Positions 25,635-34,088 of a DNA stretch of 34,088 nucleotides are shown piece after piece. The notes under the pieces were generated by a model. The model did not search any database. It had not been told where the DNA came from and saw only the letters and a list, made by a program, of their open reading frames with translations. Position 1 is the stretch's first letter; each line of letters starts with the position of its first letter. This stretch comes from Candidatus Zambryskibacteria bacterium RIFCSPHIGHO2_01_FULL_46_25 (lineage in GTDB: Bacteria > Patescibacteriota > Minisyncoccia > Phycocordibacterales > Zambryskibacteraceae). The position numbers and the translations under genes are program-made. The stretch covers positions 134,413 through 168,500 of the forward strand of contig MHVH01000005.1 of the NCBI GenBank assembly GCA_001825155.1, in the 5' to 3' direction.

Positions 25635-26327
25635 TTACATTCGGGAATACGATACAGGTTTTCCGGTCCTTCCATTCTGTCTTACCTTTCCTCCTCTCTC
25701 TAGTTGCTCAAGGTATCTGGTAGCTGTTGCATCCGAGACATGCAGAAGCTTTTCTACATCATCATTAGTAATATTTGCTTGCTTCAAAAACATTCCCATT
25801 ATCTTTTCCAGTTTCTTGCGCTTTCGGAATTGTATAACTTCTCTGGCTTTTATCAGTAGTTCACGAGCCAAACTTGTTTGGATTACGGGCGGAGTTGAGA
25901 CTTGGGGTTGTGGCGCAGAAACAGGTTCGGGGGTAGGAGTGGGTGTTTCTTGCGGTGAGCTTGTCGAAGGGGTCGAAACCGGTTCGGGGATTGGTTCAGT
26001 AGGGGTTGGCGGTAGTTGCGCTGACTCTGGGGTAGGAGATGGCTCTATCGGTGCTATGTAGAGCTCTGGGACGGATTCCGGCACTTGGTTAGAGTCAGGT
26101 GCTGGTACGGGTGTAGGATTTGGCTCTGGGTCCAACGGCTCAACGGGTTGAGCCGTTGGGGTTTCCTCGACCACTGCCGGTTCTGTGATTGGTTCGGGTA
26201 CAGGCGGAGTTACTACTGCCGGTTCAGGTTGGATTGGTGCTGGTTCAAGTATTGCTTCGCCCGCCGAAGCCTCAGGCGTAGGCTGGGGCTCGCTTACAAC
26301 AGATTCAGTTGTAGTTTCTTCGGCCAT
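25635..26327 (-). CDS. Pro/Glu/Thr-rich disordered protein with C-terminal wHTH
   Basis: Long EPxP/PTP low-complexity region, then NITNDDVEKLLHVSDATATRYLEQLERGGKVRQNGRTGKPVSYSRM. Confidence 0.7.
   Translation of the reverse strand: MAEETTTESVVSEPQPTPEASAGEAILEPAPIQPEPAVVTPPVPEPITEPAVVEETPTAQPVEPLDPEPNPTPVPAPDSNQVPESVPELYIAPIEPSPTPESAQLPPTPTEPIPEPVSTPSTSSPQETPTPTPEPVSAPQPQVSTPPVIQTSLARELLIKAREVIQFRKRKKLEKIMGMFLKQANITNDDVEKLLHVSDATATRYLEQLERGGKVRQNGRTGKPVSYSRM
26132..26159. repeat. palindrome CCAACGGCTCAA-cggg-TTGAGCCGTTGG
   Basis: 12-bp perfect arms; inside the low-complexity coding region. Confidence 0.9.
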
Positions 26328-26614
26328 TAGACTCTTTCGTAACTCACATATCTGCCGGTTTTTCCAACTTGTCTTACTTTCCCTTCTTTTTCTAATTCAT
26401 CGAAGTATCTAGTAGCCGTGGCATCGGAAATACCGAGCATCGCTTCAACATCATTGTTGGTAAGCGGGTGGTTTGTTTCCAGAAGCTCAAAAATTGCTTG
26501 TTTATTCCGTTTCTTTTCTTCCTGTTGCTTAGAAATGAAGCCGACCTCCTGCTTTTTAGAAGCAACAAAATAACCGAGGAGAAAACCGATAATAAGTGTG
26601 ATTATGAAATACAT
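26327..26614 (-). CDS. membrane-anchored wHTH protein
   Basis: N-terminal TM (MYFIITLIIGFLLGYFVASKK) and wHTH NNDVEAMLGISDATATRYFDELEKEGKVRQVGKTGRYVSYERV. TAATG overlap with the next gene. Confidence 0.75.
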   Translation of the reverse strand: MYFIITLIIGFLLGYFVASKKQEVGFISKQQEEKKRNKQAIFELLETNHPLTNNDVEAMLGISDATATRYFDELEKEGKVRQVGKTGRYVSYERV

Positions 26615-26645
26615 ATGAATATTGTATCAAATTTTTTTACTCCAT

Positions 26646-27785
26646 CTAGTTTGATTGATATTGATTCTTTAATATCTCGCTAAGAATTTTAATTGATTTT
26701 TCGATATCACCATTATCTATCGAGGCAGTATCACCATGGTGGATAACATTTCTTATACACAGAGGAAGCAAAACATCTTTTCCAATTCCCAGATCCATCT
26801 TCTTTATAACTAAACCTTCGTTATTTAGAATTCGTATCATTTCATTTGATGTCTTTTCTATACCAGATTTACCCAGTCGCCACTTTTTACTTCCGCCCAT
26901 CTTTTCATGTACTTTGTTAAATAGTGCAATATGTAGGTTTTCGTCCGCAACATTACCAAAATCCGTCATGCCTTCTTCTGGTTTTTGAGTTTCATTGTTT
27001 ATTTTTTTGAAGGAATAGATTTTTATATCATCATTACCTAAGTTTGAATACAAAAAATAAGGATCGTGAGTTGAAACAATGATTGTTATCTTATCGTCCA
27101 CATCAATAATATCCTTTATTGCTTTGTTTATGTTTCTTTTAAGTTCTGGATGAAGAAAAATTTCTGGTTCCTCAAATAGGATTAATGTTTCTTTATTTGC
27201 TGCCTCGTCAGCTGGTCCATATTTTTTATAGAGATCCACATATGATTTTAAAATCGAAGCAATAAACATTCTTTGATATCCTTGACCAATTTGATTTATT
27301 TTTAAGTCTTTCTCTACCCCAGTTTCTTTAATTAGAAACTTGTTAAACAAGGACTGAATTATTGGTTCTATTTTGATAACGGTGCTTTCTAGATCGTTCT
27401 TAATCTCCATTTCGTCCTTAGAAGTGAATTGCTTAAAATTGTTATTTGTTTGCTTTACCAGAAATCCCAACTTCTCTTTAAGACCCCACTCGTCTTCAAT
27501 TTTTATAGGTATATTGAGATTATTAAATAGTTTTACTACATTACTAACCAATCCAGAGGTGGCCGCTGATTCCTTGAACTGATCATCTGAGGGATTTACA
27601 TCATTTGCTCTAATATATACAATTTCTACTTTTTCTGATTTATTGAACTGTTCCTCTATTGCTTCAAAAAATTTTGTTTTCCCGACATTATTTTGACCGA
27701 CTATTATATTTAGTCTCGCCATGTTTGGTAAACAAAAACCCTCTGGTATCGGCTGGTTAGCTTTTGTTATTTTAATTTCTTGCAT
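26646..27785 (-). CDS. AAA15/21 (OLD-like) ATPase with C-terminal HEPN-like motif
   Basis: Walker A GQNNVGKTKF; Walker B ETLILFEEPEIFLHPE; STHDPYFL; C-terminal LLPLCIRNVIHHGD. Confidence 0.8.
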   Translation of the reverse strand: MQEIKITKANQPIPEGFCLPNMARLNIIVGQNNVGKTKFFEAIEEQFNKSEKVEIVYIRANDVNPSDDQFKESAATSGLVSNVVKLFNNLNIPIKIEDEWGLKEKLGFLVKQTNNNFKQFTSKDEMEIKNDLESTVIKIEPIIQSLFNKFLIKETGVEKDLKINQIGQGYQRMFIASILKSYVDLYKKYGPADEAANKETLILFEEPEIFLHPELKRNINKAIKDIIDVDDKITIIVSTHDPYFLYSNLGNDDIKIYSFKKINNETQKPEEGMTDFGNVADENLHIALFNKVHEKMGGSKKWRLGKSGIEKTSNEMIRILNNEGLVIKKMDLGIGKDVLLPLCIRNVIHHGDTASIDNGDIEKSIKILSEILKNQYQSN

Positions 27786-27791
27786 GATGAT

Positions 27792-30272
27792 TTATTTTAG
27801 TAACTCATACTCAAACAGCTTCGGCTGAATAATATTTTCGTAGTATTTGGCTAATTTTGTCTTTAAACTAATGATTGTCGTATTCAGTTCCGGATAGTTG
27901 TAAATCCACTCGTCGTTTTCATTTTTATAACGAGAGTTAAGTTCCTCGTCGATCTGATACGTGCCATAAGTACATTTCTTGTCATAGTTCTTTGTGGATC
28001 TAGCTTTTGACAGCACCTCAGAAAAAGCGTCCAACAAATCCTGCTCTTCTTTGGTGAGTTTGTGCGATGTTATCTTACTGCTTGCTAACGTTCCTTTGTC
28101 AAAACAGAGTTCGTTTTTATAAAATCGGCCGTCACTGCCATCGAAGCTACGGCAATGATTACGCTGGCTCAAACAAGCAAATATAAAACAGCTTTTTAAG
28201 AAATCCTTGTCCTTAAGATAATGATCGCCTCCGTCAGCGGTTGTGAAATATACATCGCGCTCATACCAATTCTTTTGAGGATAGAGTTTTGCTGCAAATA
28301 ACGGTAACTTATCTACAAAATTATCTGATCGGAGATAGAAACCCTGAGATTTTTCTAAGCCATTGTATGTAATAGTTCTGGTCAGTGAATAACTGATAGG
28401 ATCTAAGTTATAGCTCGTAATCCTTAGGTGACCGACTATATTGTCATTGTATATTGCCTTGCGTGTAATTTTTTTATCCGACTCTATACCAGATAATTCA
28501 CATACAACTTCGGTTTTAATATCATTACTAAAAGTCCGTATATCTTTGTAAACCTGTTGCATCGGGCGATGTACCTTTCTAATTTCAATATTATGTAACT
28601 CAACCACCTCATCATCTTCTTGCTCTGGTGTTCTCTTTGTATCTATATCAAAAGCTTTGAGTGTTAGTTTCTCACGGCTATTGTCCATGTTCTGCCATAA
28701 AATACAACTAATAGCGCTAGGACCAGCATGGAAGAACTGGCGGTTAAATAAAAAGCCGTCAATAAATTTCTTTTCACCAAGACCGAGCGACTTCCAATAT
28801 TTTATCGGGCTAAACAATACAAAATAATCATCGGGTTTCGTGAGATAGTGTTTCCACCCTGACCAAATAAACAAATTTGCTAATTCTCGGTGGCTAGCTT
28901 CGTTTGTTCCTGCTTTCTTAAATTCTTCATAGACGAATGACTTGCTAGTATTTTGATTTTTTATCTTGGCAGCTTCATCTCGATACGGTGGATTTTCCAA
29001 CAGGATTATGTTTGTTTTCTTGTCCTTAATAAAGCCTGAAAGCATTGCGATGCTTTCGCTATACTCCTTAGTCATTCCGGTTGACTTTTGTCCCGTAACA
29101 AATTGAGAGCTCAGCGCATCACCACCTTCAACTAAAGCCTTCTTGTTACTAACTTCCTGTGGTGGTGGGATGATTAGCTTGACACGATCTCCAATGCGCT
29201 CGTATAGCACTATCCATTCCTTCAATTCATAAGTGTTAACAATAGTGTGCGACAACTCATTGTCAAAAATATAATTGCGTACCTTGATAGATGTTTCGTA
29301 TTTCTTTAATTCCGCCAGTGTAATCTCGTTTATTGTTTTTTTACTTCTCCCTAAAATCAAATCTACGCCATCGCCAACGCTAGAGATATATTCCTTCTTG
29401 AAACTCCTATCAACGTACTTACCTAATTCGCCAATTGTAATATCATCCACACTTTTATCAGTTAAAAACTCTTCTAGGTTGCCTGTACCGGCGCAGCGGT
29501 CAAGAATGATATAGTCATGGCCTTTCGGTATCTGCTTAATGGCCTTACGGACCAATTCTGTAGCTTTGAGACAATATGCTGGAGGAGTATAAAAAGCACC
29601 AAGTTCTTTTTTGTGCTGCTTATCATTAAGCAGGTCCATGATGTACTTGAAATCCCTTTCATCACCTGTCCACGGATAGATATAAGCAGCAAAATGTTTA
29701 GGGGCACGTAACTCCTTAAAAAGTTTAATTTTACTAGCAGTCGGATTTTCTAGATAAAACCGATTTGACCAACCGACAACATCGAATAAGTCAATATGAA
29801 TTTGGGTATATTTTTCTACATCTAGAATTTCTGTAATCCGTCGTAGGCCAGCTAAATTACTGTAATCAATCTTTTCTGATTGAAGGTTAGTCCCAAAATC
29901 AGCATTATCTTTGCTTGCTGCACCGGCATAGGGTATTTCTATATATGAAAGAAAATCTTGAGAATTAAACAAGTAAGCATTTTCTTCATTTAGTGCGACT
30001 AGTAAGATTTGCGCGGGTATAGGATCTCCTTTTACTCTTCGGTGACTGAGATATTTTATTGCCTGAAATAGCGCCTTATTAATGTCCGGGATAGTGAGTT
30101 TGAATTCGAATAAGGTACCTTTATATACCCCGTCAGTATTATGAGTTAGTTCCACGTCGGCATCTATCCTTAAATCAACAAAGAATTGTATCTGACCTTC
30201 ACGTTCAGATGAGAAATTCTTTTTTGGTTTAGTTAGTTTTTTTGCCATACTTTGTACTTCGCCCTTAGCCAT
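27792..30272 (-). CDS. single-chain restriction-modification-like protein (PD-(D/E)XK-like N-terminus, N6-adenine methyltransferase, target recognition C-terminus)
   Basis: NTDGVYKGTLFEFKL (nuclease-like), GAFYTPPAYCLKATELV, motif I DRCAGTGNLEEF, motif IV LLENPPYRDE. Confidence 0.8.
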   Translation of the reverse strand: MAKGEVQSMAKKLTKPKKNFSSEREGQIQFFVDLRIDADVELTHNTDGVYKGTLFEFKLTIPDINKALFQAIKYLSHRRVKGDPIPAQILLVALNEENAYLFNSQDFLSYIEIPYAGAASKDNADFGTNLQSEKIDYSNLAGLRRITEILDVEKYTQIHIDLFDVVGWSNRFYLENPTASKIKLFKELRAPKHFAAYIYPWTGDERDFKYIMDLLNDKQHKKELGAFYTPPAYCLKATELVRKAIKQIPKGHDYIILDRCAGTGNLEEFLTDKSVDDITIGELGKYVDRSFKKEYISSVGDGVDLILGRSKKTINEITLAELKKYETSIKVRNYIFDNELSHTIVNTYELKEWIVLYERIGDRVKLIIPPPQEVSNKKALVEGGDALSSQFVTGQKSTGMTKEYSESIAMLSGFIKDKKTNIILLENPPYRDEAAKIKNQNTSKSFVYEEFKKAGTNEASHRELANLFIWSGWKHYLTKPDDYFVLFSPIKYWKSLGLGEKKFIDGFLFNRQFFHAGPSAISCILWQNMDNSREKLTLKAFDIDTKRTPEQEDDEVVELHNIEIRKVHRPMQQVYKDIRTFSNDIKTEVVCELSGIESDKKITRKAIYNDNIVGHLRITSYNLDPISYSLTRTITYNGLEKSQGFYLRSDNFVDKLPLFAAKLYPQKNWYERDVYFTTADGGDHYLKDKDFLKSCFIFACLSQRNHCRSFDGSDGRFYKNELCFDKGTLASSKITSHKLTKEEQDLLDAFSEVLSKARSTKNYDKKCTYGTYQIDEELNSRYKNENDEWIYNYPELNTTIISLKTKLAKYYENIIQPKLFEYELLK

Positions 30273-30363
30273 CTTGACATTCTTAAATATTGCTTGCCTA
30301 TAAGAATGTTGCCGTTTCTTTATAATCCCACAGATTCCTCATTTTTGAAACTTACTGATTTAT

Positions 30364-30389
30364 CAACGGCTCAATGGATTGAGCCGTTG
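30364..30389. repeat. palindrome CAACGGCTCAA-tgga-TTGAGCCGTTG
   Basis: 11-bp perfect arms, intergenic; same family as 26132-26159. Confidence 0.9.
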
Positions 30390-30408
30390 GCAAAAAATCC
30401 CTTTTCTG

Positions 30409-31056
30409 CTACTTTACCTCTCCGAGATGAGCGTGATCATTCCAACCGAGTATATACCAACCAGATTCATGAAGTCCAAATGAGTGATCATATTGAATCA
30501 ACGTAATGCCGGTATTGTGCGGAACGAATGTTCTTTTTACTTCATCATAAATCTCAGGTGTTAGTTTATCTCCAAAGATAACCATCGCAAGAATCATTTT
30601 GAGTATTTCACCGTGGGTAACAACAAGTATGTTTTGCTCGCTACGTTTTGATAATAAATTCATAATCTTTCCAGCACGTTCTTTAATTTGAAAATAATCC
30701 TCTTCGTCGGAGTGTCTGTTGTGTGGATCGGTGAATGTGTCCTTCACCACTTTCATTATTGTTTTTACCTCCGGATCACTTTTATTTCGTCCACGCACCG
30801 CTGACGGCCTCTTTATTTCTTCAAATATAGGATCTTCGATTACCTTATGTCCAGTACGTTCAGCAATAGCTCGTGCCGTTTGAGATGCTCTTGTCATCGG
30901 GCTCGCAAATATCACGTCTACGGGTATGCTTTCAAATCTCTTGGCCATAAATTCTGCCTGTTCCTTTCCTTTTTCAGACAGTTCTATGGTTGGTAGCTGG
31001 AACTGATCAGACTCATTTCCATCAGTGCTTCCATGTCGAACAAAATAAATATTCAT
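30409..31056 (-). CDS. histidine phosphatase (phosphoglycerate mutase-like) family protein
   Basis: MNIYFVRHGSTDGNESDQFQL...FASPMTRASQTARAIAERTG...LVVTHGEILKMIL. Confidence 0.9.
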   Translation of the reverse strand: MNIYFVRHGSTDGNESDQFQLPTIELSEKGKEQAEFMAKRFESIPVDVIFASPMTRASQTARAIAERTGHKVIEDPIFEEIKRPSAVRGRNKSDPEVKTIMKVVKDTFTDPHNRHSDEEDYFQIKERAGKIMNLLSKRSEQNILVVTHGEILKMILAMVIFGDKLTPEIYDEVKRTFVPHNTGITLIQYDHSFGLHESGWYILGWNDHAHLGEVK

Positions 31057-31065
31057 GTGATTGGA

Positions 31066-31884
31066 TTATGTTATATCTGGTAAATCACCAACTTTTTGAT
31101 CTTTGAATGAAATGTTTGGGAAATCTCTCAAGGAATAATCGAATACAGCCTGGTTTTTATAATAAGAGTTCGGAAAAAGATTAACTTTCTTACCAAGCAA
31201 AGTTGCACAGATCGCTATATGCAACCTATCGGTATTTATCTCCTTATACTGCTTTAAAGAATTAATGAGTTCATCTAAAGGCTTAGTAGCATAGCCATTG
31301 TAAGAAAGATCATTATTGAAATTTGGAATATTGTCTAATACAGACTCCTTGTCTTTACGAAAGACATTTAATACTCCATTCCCTTCAGGAAATTTTGGAA
31401 AGATATTATAAAATGCACAATCATGCCATAGATAAACATCTCCTTTCAGAATGTTCCGCTTAACAAAATCAAAAGAAACTTTTTCCCGACAAAAAACAAT
31501 AGCATCGCCAGATAAATTATTTAATACCTCAATTTGCTTATCTCCAAAAATTGTATGAGGTAAAATAACAATTTCTCGGTATAAATTATGCTTCTTGATT
31601 AAGAAATCTCTTACGTCTGAGTAGTAATCAACAAAATTACCCCCGCCATCTATAAACAAGACGTCATTATTTTTTGGTGAATCTATTTCAACATAATTCT
31701 CGCTAATATTCAGTTCATTCAATAATATTTTGGTTCCATGCCAAATTAGTGAATCGCCGTAATTACCAGGGAAACGGTAAAAATCTACTGCCTTACCCCG
31801 ATATTTCTCTAAAAGATCTTTTAAATCAAGCTCTTCCATCGAGTAAGCATGCGCTAAAAATGCGAGTTTAACAAGGACTATCAT
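31066..31884 (-). CDS. polysaccharide pyruvyl transferase family protein (start may be internal)
   Basis: GNYGDSLIWHGTKILL, DVLFIDGGGNFVDYYSDVRDFLIKKH, IVILPHTIFGD, DRLHIAICATLLGKKVNLFPNSYYKNQAVFDYSL. Confidence 0.85.
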   Translation of the reverse strand: MIVLVKLAFLAHAYSMEELDLKDLLEKYRGKAVDFYRFPGNYGDSLIWHGTKILLNELNISENYVEIDSPKNNDVLFIDGGGNFVDYYSDVRDFLIKKHNLYREIVILPHTIFGDKQIEVLNNLSGDAIVFCREKVSFDFVKRNILKGDVYLWHDCAFYNIFPKFPEGNGVLNVFRKDKESVLDNIPNFNNDLSYNGYATKPLDELINSLKQYKEINTDRLHIAICATLLGKKVNLFPNSYYKNQAVFDYSLRDFPNISFKDQKVGDLPDIT

Positions 31885-31904
31885 TTACATGTTATTATTG
31901 CAAT

Positions 31905-32645
31905 ATGAATGTAGTCTTCTGTGCTGACGGGACTTATCTAGCACTTCTACCCACTGTATTAAACTCAATATCTGCTTCTAATGATGCGAGTAAAATGCGA
32001 TTCCACTTGCTTCACAATATTGAAGACGATGAGTTGATAGAAAAATTTAATATATATATTAGAGAAAGGTTCAAAACTGAATTGTTATCATATTTCGTAC
32101 CTAAAAGATTTAAGTACGATAACAACCTAAATCATGTTACAGATGCCACCATGTTACGTCTTTTGATTCCCAATGTCATCGATGCGCAAGGGAAAATACT
32201 GTATCTAGATGCGGATATTATTGTAAATACTAATTTAAGTAGATTATTAACAATCAATCTCAGTGAAAAAGGATTCGGCGGTAAGACATCTCTACATAGC
32301 GGAGTCGTTAAAGATATGACTTTTGGAAATATAAAGCCCACTTACAAAACTCTAAACGCCGGTGTTCTGATTATGGATTTGGACATTCTAAGAAAAGACA
32401 AATTCACAGAAAAGTGCTTGGCTCTTCTGGACAAATACCCATATAACGACCAAGTGATTATCAACTTATACCTAGAAGGAGACTACTCAGAACTTCCTAA
32501 GCAATATAATATCTTTAACACTCAAGATGATGAGCTCTTGCTTGAACACAAGGAATACATATTACACTACGTGGGCGCGTATAAACCATGGAATCATGAG
32601 GTACCAAATGCGGTCATATGGAAGAGATTTGAAATTCTTGCCTGA
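31905..32645 (+). CDS. glycosyltransferase family 8
   Basis: VVFCADGTYLALLPTVLNSI, ATMLRLLIPNVIDAQGKILYLDADIIVNTNLSRL, LNAGVLIMDLDILRKDK, HYVGAYKPW. Confidence 0.9.
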   Translation: MNVVFCADGTYLALLPTVLNSISASNDASKMRFHLLHNIEDDELIEKFNIYIRERFKTELLSYFVPKRFKYDNNLNHVTDATMLRLLIPNVIDAQGKILYLDADIIVNTNLSRLLTINLSEKGFGGKTSLHSGVVKDMTFGNIKPTYKTLNAGVLIMDLDILRKDKFTEKCLALLDKYPYNDQVIINLYLEGDYSELPKQYNIFNTQDDELLLEHKEYILHYVGAYKPWNHEVPNAVIWKRFEILA

Positions 32646-32648
32646 AAA

Positions 32649-33407
32649 TTATCTCTTTTCTATTACAGCAATGCCATCACAAGATTTTGTTATATCTGGG
32701 TTATTCAAGCTATCAAATATAAATATGTTCTTTATACCCTCCTCAATTATTCGTCTCTCTTCTTCCGAAGCAAGCGTTGAAAGCCATAATCCAGTCCTTT
32801 TAAATTCACGCAGAATGTCAATAGTTTTCGGATTTTTTTCATCCTCATACTCGCTTGGTTGCCAGTGAAGATCCTCAATGATAAATAAGCCGCCAGATTT
32901 TAAGTATTTAAATAAGTAATTAAATGTTATTTGCTGGTGTTTTGAGGCATGAAGTGCATCATCGATGATGACATCCAGATCCTTTTCTATTTCAATGATT
33001 TTTTTCAGATCTTCCCGCTTGCTTTGGTCTCCCTGGACAATCACTATTTGAGAATCTGTTGGGGGTAAAAAATGGCAAATATCGAATCCGATAATTTTTG
33101 CATTAGGAAGATACTGCCGCCACATATTGAGTGATGGTGTTGTTTTACGAATTTGAGTCTCGTCAGTTTGGTGCCGGATATATAAAAGGCCAATTTCACA
33201 CAATGTTTTGATGGTATGACGACGTTCGTTAAGAAAAAAATCATAAATACGAACGTAACCGTGCCCTGAATTTGCCTTATCAGTTCCCGTCCTGATAGCA
33301 AGACCTATTAGCCTGTTACTGCGATATTGTTTGAAGTTATATTTAAAATACTCACAAATAGATTTGAATTCTTGGAATATACCTATAATTTTACGTCTCC
33401 AGTTCAT
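32649..33407 (-). CDS. class I SAM methyltransferase (sugar/macrocin O-methyltransferase-like)
   Basis: TGTDKANSGHGYVRIYDFFL, SLNMWRQYLPNAKIIGFDI, LDVIIDDALHASKHQQITFNYLFKYLKSGGLFIIEDLHW. Confidence 0.8.
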   Translation of the reverse strand: MNWRRKIIGIFQEFKSICEYFKYNFKQYRSNRLIGLAIRTGTDKANSGHGYVRIYDFFLNERRHTIKTLCEIGLLYIRHQTDETQIRKTTPSLNMWRQYLPNAKIIGFDICHFLPPTDSQIVIVQGDQSKREDLKKIIEIEKDLDVIIDDALHASKHQQITFNYLFKYLKSGGLFIIEDLHWQPSEYEDEKNPKTIDILREFKRTGLWLSTLASEEERRIIEEGIKNIFIFDSLNNPDITKSCDGIAVIEKR

Positions 33408-33430
33408 GTACAGTGGTTAAAATTAGATTT

Positions 33431-34088
33431 TTAGCTAGTTTGTAGTTTGCAAACAATAATTTTTGGTCTTAGGTAACCACCTACATTCGTCGGCAATTTT
33501 AACTGTAATGACTGAAAAATTTTAAAGCGAGATTTACGCAAAATAGATTCAATAATTTCGTACTCACTTGTATATACCCCTAATGTGCCATTAGGAAGTA
33601 ATTTTTCTTCACAGTATTCAATAAAGGTCCTATACAATGTTTCCAGGTCCTCATTCTTTGATACAACCATACCAAATGGCAAATCAGAAGTAATAGCATC
33701 AAATCGACCTAGATCTGGTTTATCAAATATATCTGCCTCCTTAAGTCGCGCTTTCTGTATTAAGCCAGCCTCTTTCACATTTTGTATTGCCAAAGAAAGG
33801 TGCTTTTTATTATTATCAAAACCAACAATTTCTTTTAACTTTGGATAACACAGACCCGCTTCTATAAGCAGGGTTGCGCTTCCAGAAAAAATATTTAGGT
33901 ATGACTCAGCTCTTTCCAGTTCACATAATGAATTGAGTGCATAAGCAATTGTAGGATCCATAGCACCACTCATATGCCTTACTTTATAGTTTCTTAAGGA
34001 TAGGGGCCTGGGTGTGCTTTGAATGCCGACTTCCCACTCATCCTCTATTTTTATAATATGAATTTTTAGATCAGATTCCTCTGTTTCA
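33431..34088 (-). CDS. THUMP/Trm14-Trm11-type RNA methyltransferase, partial (5' end beyond window)
   Basis: Frame stays open upstream of ORF-track M33973 to the edge: ETEESDLKIHIIKIEDEWEVGIQSTPRPLSLRNYKVRHMSGAMDPTIAYALNSLC..; NIFSGSATLLIEAG and ITSDLPFG motifs. Confidence 0.75.
   Translation of the reverse strand, partial: ETEESDLKIHIIKIEDEWEVGIQSTPRPLSLRNYKVRHMSGAMDPTIAYALNSLCELERAESYLNIFSGSATLLIEAGLCYPKLKEIVGFDNNKKHLSLAIQNVKEAGLIQKARLKEADIFDKPDLGRFDAITSDLPFGMVVSKNEDLETLYRTFIEYCEEKLLPNGTLGVYTSEYEIIESILRKSRFKIFQSLQLKLPTNVGGYLRPKIIVCKLQTS

Noticed and set aside
24943-25723. ORFs in the structured region (24943-25155, 25192-25560, 25348-25578, 25466-25723)
   Set aside because: Mutually overlapping on both strands, low-complexity translations, no recognisable domains; the nucleotide pattern is dominated by stems instead.
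25570-26330. Plus-strand ORFs 25570-26061 and 26085-26330
   Set aside because: Antisense of the Pro/Glu-rich wHTH protein; Gly/Val-Cys/Tyr repeats are the mirror of its EP/PTP codons.
1-34088. Alternative genetic code (TGA=Gly as in Gracilibacteria/Absconditabacteria)
   Set aside because: Several genes end naturally at TGA (e.g. the 383-550 small ORF and 20547-21044) and no in-frame TGA interrupts core genes.

Overview
The 34 kb window looks like a chromosomal segment of a Patescibacteria/CPR (Parcubacteria-like) bacterium. This is inferred from gene content, compact housekeeping proteins and bL33/FtsQ/IF2 architecture; TGA is used as stop. From about 2 to 24.6 kb it carries housekeeping genes: dnaX, dus, ftsQ-like, serS, dprA, topA, parB, miaA, rpmG, clpB, a cysteine desulfurase-like gene, infB, rbfA and a GT-C/TPR membrane protein, plus five tRNAs (Leu, Trp, Tyr, Gly here and Gln at about 0.8 kb). 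The rest is accessory: an overlapping hicB/hicA-like pair, a lipoprotein, a DUF2961/GBS-Bsp-repeat surface protein, paired wHTH proteins, a one-polypeptide R-M-like protein followed by an AAA ATPase with a HEPN-like RNxxxH C-terminus, and a surface-glycan gene cluster. The most notable signals are: (1) an approximately 670 bp gene-less, hairpin-rich region (24958-25629) with a multi-part long-range stem (11+10+8 bp) that looks like a large structured RNA; (2) a stand-alone PaaX/Cas2-like protein gene bracketed by two copies of TGTTAACA-N20-TGTTAACATT, one of them in the infB upstream region; (3) perfect palindromes embedded in frame in coding genes (topA, infB, miaA, dus, iscS-like) and a dispersed AACGGCTCAA/TTGAGCCGTT palindrome family; (4) a putative R-M/AAA-HEPN defence locus; (5) a 28-bp exact repeat that supplies the dnaX stop codon. 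Several small genes missing from the ORF track were recovered. All family calls are by eye, with no database search.
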